Positions 57,071 through 64,000 of a stretch of DNA of 64,000 bases are shown here, one piece after another. The notes under the pieces are model-generated. The model ran no database searches. It was not told the origin of the DNA and saw only the letters and a program-made list of their open reading frames with translations. The DNA lies in contig NC_087156.1 in assembly GCF_035594125.1 (NCBI RefSeq), forward strand, positions 15,816,497 to 15,880,496, in the 5' to 3' direction. The stretch is from Scylla paramamosain. Taxonomy: Eukaryota; Arthropoda; Malacostraca; Decapoda; Portunidae. A program made the position numbers and the translations under genes. Every line of letters begins with the position of its first letter. Position 1 is the first letter of the stretch.

Positions 57071-58810
57071 GGGTAAAGTTCCCCACGAACGGGTAAAGTT
57101 CCCCACGAATGGAAACTAGCAAATGTCACGCCAATCTTTAAAAAGAGGAAATAAATCTCTCCCAGCCAATTACAGGCCGATCAGTCTCACTTCAGTAGTG
57201 TGCAAGCTGATGGAAACAATAATCAGAGATAAAATTGTTAAATATTTAGAAGAAAACAAAATCAACCGCAACACGGTTTCAGAACCAAGCGTTCCTGCCT
57301 AACAAACTTACTAGACTTCTTTTATGAAGTATTTAACTCGTATGACGAGACAAAAGCTGTTGATATTATCTACCTTGATTTCCAGAAAGCTTTCGACACT
57401 GTTCCCCATAAGAGACTCATCAGTAAAGTAAAAGCTCACGGCATTGCCGGAAACACCCTGAAATGGCTGAGAGACTGGCTCTCTGACAGAAAACAGCGTG
57501 TTGTGATAAATGGAAAGGAGTCAGAGTGGCATAAGGTAAATAGCGGCGTTCCTCAAGGCTCTGTATTATGACCAGTACTCTTCATAATGTACATAAATGA
57601 TATTGATGAAGGGATAAACTGCAAAATAAGTAAATTTGCAGACGACACCAAAATAACAAGTAGAGTAACGTCTGTGTCACAATGGCAGGAACTGCAGTGT
57701 GACCTCAATAAACTAACAAACTGGGCAGAAAAATAGCAGATGAGATTCAATATAGAAAAGTGCAAAACTCTACATATCAGAAGCAACAATGATCAGGCGA
57801 GATATGTAATGAATAACATGCCACTGTCAAGTGCTGATAAAGAAACAGATCTTGGTGTCATTGTGTCAAACAACCTAAAGTCGAGTCAACAGTGCACAGA
57901 AACAGTAAAGACGGCAAATAAATTAGTAGGGTTCATTGGAAGAACCTTTGAATTTAAATCAGAAAAGGTTATACTTGCTTTATATAACTCACTGGTGTGC
58001 CCTCATCTAGAATACTGTGTACAGTTCTGGTCACCCTACTACAAAAAAAACATTGAAAAACTAGAAAAAATACAGCGCAGAGTCACAAAGATGATTCCAA
58101 GATTGCGCAATAAGCCGTATGAGAAACGACTGGAAGAACTAAACCTATTTAGTTTAAAAAGCGCAGGATAAGAGGAGATAAGAGGAGTAATTGAAGTATT
58201 CAAAATTTTCAAAGGATACAGTAACATTGATGCACATAAATATTTTACCATTGATCATTCTAACCTAACAAGAAATAATGGATTCAAGATTATACCCAAA
58301 CGTTTTAAATTCCACGAGGCCAAACATTTTTTCTTTAATCGTATAGTAAATATATGGAATAAACTTCCTGCAGAAATTGTGAACAGCAATACTATTGAAT
58401 CATTCAAAAATAAAATAGACAAATATTTAAAAGCAAATCTCTAACAAGCTCTCTTCTTGTCCGAATAATTATAAATTCACTAATAAACTCTTATTCTACA
58501 GACACCAGTTTTAATATAACTTGTATTAACTTTCAGATAGGCGTATAGAGTTCACCGTAGGGTGAATAGTAGAAATTCCTTTCATCCTTTCCTATGAAAA
58601 TTTCCATGTCAGTTTTTCTATACTGCATGGTACTTTTCCTAACTATTTCCATGCCAGCGCAAGCTGGAGGGAGTGGTGGGTGGGGAGGAGCCTTCATCTA
58701 TGCTGTCCTGTCTCTCTTCCCTGTAGCTAGTTAGAAGTAGTTACCAAACAGCCTTGCAAGGACCAAAAGGTCTGTTGCTGTTTGGCTTTCCTTTGTATTC
58801 CTTTGTATTC
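57071..58810 (+). mobile_element. CR1-clade LINE, copy B, 5'-truncated and decayed
   Basis: Plus strand, about 1.74 kb, starting inside the RT domain. A 20-base segment at 57071-57090 is repeated at 57091-57110 with one mismatch, right at the truncated 5' end. Visible coding pieces: RT motif A YLDFQKAFDTVPHKRL near 57370-57420, GVPQGSVL then TGA, an intact FADDTK near 57640, an in-frame TAG after NWAEK at 57734-57736, then a 143-codon open stretch (57740-58171) with LVCPHLEYCVQFWSPYYKK and RLEELNLFSL. The 3' end is two ten-base CTTTGTATTC repeats running into CCT. Several frameshifts and private stops show it is dead. Confidence 0.92.
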
Positions 58811-58851
58811 CTCCTCCTCCTCCTCCTCCTCCTCCTGCTCCTCCTCTCCTC
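58811..58851. repeat. (CCT)n array at 3' border of CR1 copy B
   Basis: CCT units follow the terminal CTTTGTATTC without spacer. Same unit and orientation as the array before the element. Confidence 0.93.
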
Positions 58852-59079
58852 ATTCCGTCAGCACGAGTAATATCTTCATGGACTTCTCATTCCACCGGCA
58901 CCACTTTCCCACCCTTCATTTCATTAATAAAATTTTCATTCTATTAATGTAATATAATCTCAATTAAGTTCACTGCAGTCATCGGGTCATACTTCAGGTC
59001 ACGCACACGCACACGGCCCTTCCTCTCTCTCCCTCTCTCTCTCCCTCTCCCTCTCCTTCCCTCTCTCCCTCATGCACAC

Positions 59080-59400
59080 ATTTTCTCTGGAGGTGAGAAA
59101 TACGGGGCAAAAAGCTCTAATGAATGTTTTGCTATTAAATTCATAATAACGCATTATATAATGAGCGTGAAAGATGCTCGAATTTTCAGAGTTGGCTATT
59201 GGCAGCCTTTCCGTTAATTACCTCATTAATCCTTTTAATTATACCTCGTTGTTAGGTCAGGAAAAGGTTACTCCAGGACGAGCCTTCACCGAGAAACGAG
59301 CGGAGCCTGATTATTATGTAAAACTGAGGGTATTAACTTCGGTGATATTCGCATAAGTTACGGAGCCTCACGCCTTGCGCCGTCCTGGTCTGCGTACGCC
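59080..59400. promoter_or_regulatory. Candidate conserved non-coding element
   Basis: Repeat-free block dense in TAAT/ATTA (CTCTAATGAATG, ATTAAATTCATAATAACGC, CCGTTAATTACCTCATTAATCC, TTTTAATTATACC). The densest such cluster in the window. Enhancer role is an inference. Confidence 0.33.
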
Positions 59401-60180
59401 GCGCCGTGCACCGCCGCGGCTCCACGTGAAGCAATGCACGAACCACCATCGCCACGCGGATTAATGAACCCCAGGCAGAACTTGAGCAGAACATCATACT
59501 CGTGCCTCTTCTTCCTCCTCTTCTTCCTCCTCCTTCCTTCCCGTGACCTCCTTCTTGGTGGGATGGACAGAGGGCGAGGTCATCCCAGGCCTTGTTTTTG
59601 CTTAATTTGCCTCAGCTGACCTGGTTCATGCCGTTGTATCAAGGGTCTTATTATGGACGCTGTATTACTCTTAGACACTATCCTATATTCTGAGTGTTCA
59701 TCATAACTCGAGTTTTCATGTTATAAATCTCATAGTAATCTTTAATTTTGTGCATTATAATTTTTTTTTCTTTTAGAGGGATTCTGGTCAAGGGGAAACT
59801 GAAAAAAAAGTGCTCTGAAGGTGCCAGTCCCTTACGAAGACAGTGTGAAAGGAAGTTTAAATGTACGTTGTGAAGTGTCGCAAGTGTGGTTATTGCTTAG
59901 CTGAGGTGACGTGGAAGTTACGTGCAGAGATGAGTGGAGGGAGGAGTTTTACAAAGGTTTTCCCCTGCACTAGAATCATTGACGCTGATGATAGTCACCC
60001 ATAAGCTTGCATTAGCCTTACATTCTTAGCATCTCAAGTTTGCCGTAGCATACCCCTCGTAATAACAGTACTAAGATTTATTGACTCTTAGTATTCATGT
60101 AAAGCTTTCCTGATCACATGTGTTGTATTAACCTACAAGTCTTCATAGTAGCACAATCTTCCTTTATCATTAAACTTCAG
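59401..60180. other. Non-coding DNA, nothing recognised
   Basis: CTT/CCT-rich 59505-59545, then AT-rich mixed sequence. No exon supported. Confidence 0.6.
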
Positions 60181-60199
60181 AACAGTTTGATTGATACCT

Positions 60200-60440
60200 G
60201 GCGCCCCTCAAGCCCAGCACCCACCAATCAAACGCAGCCTCGCACCAAATAATCATCAGTCACGTAGATTAAAAGAGGTAGTGGAGCGGCGCCTGTCCAT
60301 CGCGTCGTTCAAGTTATGTGCATTAGAGGGAAGGAAGGGGCGTGGCGTATCCATCACGCGAACCAATGATAGCCATCGAAAGAGTGAGGAGGCGTGGCTT
60401 ATACGTCAATTTAAGCTGAACGTACCTTGGGGATGAAACT
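60200..60440 (+). promoter_or_regulatory. Promoter-like block with CCAAT and GC boxes
   Basis: CCAAT occurs at 60223 and 60363; GGGGCGTGGC at 60337 and GGCGTGGC at 60391, followed by TTATACGTCAAT. Paired CCAAT and GC boxes at similar spacing recall a promoter or a short duplicated regulatory unit. An 81-codon open frame spans the block but reads no recognisable protein. No transcription start is proven. Confidence 0.3.
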
Positions 60441-62195
<1,755 letters not shown>

Positions 62196-63470
62196 AAATG
62201 AGTACCATTCCCTCCAGTACCAAGTGACAAACTCCCGTCGTAACTTATGCAGACATTGATTGTTGCGGTGAGGCGGCCGCTGGTCACCGAAGCGAGAGGG
62301 GACGTCCGGGGTTTGTTGCACCAGTAGCTTTGGGTCTTGTTCTCTTAGCGATAGATCAACAATGGCGTGTTACTTATTACCACTGATGCCTCACATATCT
62401 TGCCAGTTGAATTACATATAGGCGATAAGGCCTAAAGGAAGAAAAGATTACTGTAATATTTTCTTTGCTAAATCTAATAGCCTGCACTCGAGTCTGCACG
62501 TTATCTGATACCCGAAAGCTCATTATTAAAGGTAAAAAAAAACGACAACATTCATGTGGACTCTGGTAATAAAAACACTTTGCGCAAAGAAAACAATTTG
62601 GTTTCGGGACGTGAGTGTCTGTTTTTCCTCAGCGAGTGTTGTATCTGTCGACAGGAGCGCGTCTCGCCTGTCCAAAGGGAAAGCCGCGAATTAGCAAGTT
62701 AAGGCAGAAATAAATTAATAGGCAAAGCACTGTCTTGAGAGGTGGAACATGACTTCGCTTCGCCCACGATACACTCAGTGACGGAAGGTCATTCAGGGCT
62801 TCTTAAAAAAAAAAAAAAATAAAGAAAAAATCCTGCTGCACCTTTCCTTAGATGTGAAAACGTAAAAATATAAGGAGTATCCCATGAGAATTTTCCTTTT
62901 CTTTTCTTCAGGCATGCAAAAAAGCCTAATTTTCATTTACTCTTTTCCATTGTTTCATGTGTACTTTGTTGCCTTCCTTTTCTTCTCTCTCTTTCTCTCT
63001 CTCTCTCCCTCTCTTTCTCTCATTTCTTTTCCTCTTTTTCTTCCTATGCAATACTTACCAACGCCATTTTTTCCCTCTACACTTCCCTTACACCAACATT
63101 CCATCCTCTAACTTCTTCACTCCCTTCCCTAAACTCCTTCAAACACTCCCTGCTGCCCCATCCTGTTTCTCTCAGTCTCCTCTCTCCTTCCGTTCCATTC
63201 CCGCCCCGCTTTGCTTCCCTTGCCTCCAGTCCTCAGTACCACCAGAACAACGGGATGATAATGGTAATCAGCCGAATACTTATGCCAGACATATATTTGC
63301 CTTACGCGAGTCACTGAGGGACGCGAATACAGCTACACTGGCATACTCTTGATTCGATATGCATGAGCAGCGTCGCCTCATAACCTTTATTCTTTTCCCT
63401 GAGTTTTTTTATCTTTTTTTTTTTTTTTTTTTTTAGAGAAGGAAGGTAGGCGTTATTTTCTTGTTATTTA

Positions 63471-63473
<3 letters not shown>
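62196..63473. other. Non-coding DNA; pyrimidine-rich 62980-63240
   Basis: 62600-62800 is repeat-free and complex. A run 62805-62819. CT- and CCT-rich 62985-63235. T run 63413-63434. No exon supported. Confidence 0.55.
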
Positions 63474-63562
<89 letters not shown>

Positions 63563-63633
63563 GTCTCTGAGTATTATTATCTTTATTTTTTCCCCTTACT
63601 TTCTCTTTTGCATTTAATTTGTTGTATTCTCTC

Positions 63634-63707
<74 letters not shown>
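63474..63707. repeat. (GT)n and (CT)n arrays
   Basis: GT array 63474-63560 and CT array 63630-63707 with one ATC step. Confidence 0.96.
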
Positions 63708-63709
<2 letters not shown>

Positions 63710-63956
63710 CTCGGTTATTTAATTTTATCACTTTTTTTTTCCGTGCTTGCCTGCAATGCTTCTATTGTGAGGGCATCATTGCAATGCCTCTTTGTATCAT
63801 AAATTTTCTTCCTATGATCTTATAATGAATTTTTTTTTGTATCCTTATGCTAATTCGCTTGCTTCTTTTATCTCTATGATGCTTATTTTCTTCATACATT
63901 CCAGCAGTTCTCAGTCTTCATGATAAATAAAATGTAGCTTGGGTTTAGTTTATGTC

Positions 63957-64000
<44 letters not shown>
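63957..64000. repeat. (GA)n microsatellite reaching the window edge
   Basis: GA array continues to the last base, so its true length is unknown. Confidence 0.95.

Overview
This window looks like non-coding DNA from an arthropod nuclear genome, most likely a decapod crustacean. The evidence is eukaryotic: GT-AG bounded exon candidates on the minus strand, several non-LTR retrotransposons, a tRNA-Val-derived SINE with an (AC)n tail, and very dense, very long microsatellites. By a rough hand count these arrays ((CT)n, (GA)n, (GT)n, (CA)n, (TA)n, and AAT-, CTA- and CCT-type trinucleotides) make up about a tenth of the sequence. The decapod assignment is an inference from the SINE and the microsatellite style. 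There is no bacterial-style operon, rRNA, intact tRNA or CRISPR array. Nearly all long open frames are translations of simple repeats.

Layout. 1-12.5 kb is intron or intergenic DNA broken up by microsatellites, with a three-unit ~160 bp diverged tandem repeat at 3.8-4.3 kb. The best exon candidate (12526-13060, minus) encodes a Ser/Pro-rich, alanine-rich, basic-patch segment typical of a nuclear regulator. A second short exon lies upstream at 15544-15638 and a longer one at 28099-28496; its frame crosses one TGA. Weaker candidates lie at 22.2-22.4 kb and 40.1-40.3 kb. These may belong to one large minus-strand regulatory gene with long introns, but the phases of the neighbouring candidates do not all join directly, so exons are missing or some calls are wrong. 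A cluster of nuclear-receptor half-sites lies at 27.06-27.15 kb, about 300 bp before a possible plus-strand first exon.

32.6 kb holds a 3'-end remnant of a CR1-type LINE. 44.3-49.1 kb holds the tRNA-Val SINE, a spacer between (CT)n and (AC)n that recurs at a second locus, degenerate repeats, and CR1 copy A (minus). 53.9-56.8 kb holds a nearly full-coding LINE of the CR1/L2/Rex1 assemblage (minus; endonuclease plus reverse transcriptase, two single-base frameshifts in homopolymers). 57.1-58.8 kb holds CR1 copy B (plus). 58.9-64 kb is non-coding with a promoter-like block at 60.2-60.4 kb and further microsatellites.

The most distinctive observation is that CR1 copies A and B each sit inside a trinucleotide microsatellite, with the same repeat unit on both sides of the element. 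A third CR1 3' end also abuts a degenerate CTC/CCT tract. This suggests microsatellite-targeted insertion. The two larger copies also share one in-frame TAG in the reverse transcriptase. Several repeat-free blocks rich in TAAT/ATTA motifs look like candidate conserved regulatory elements.
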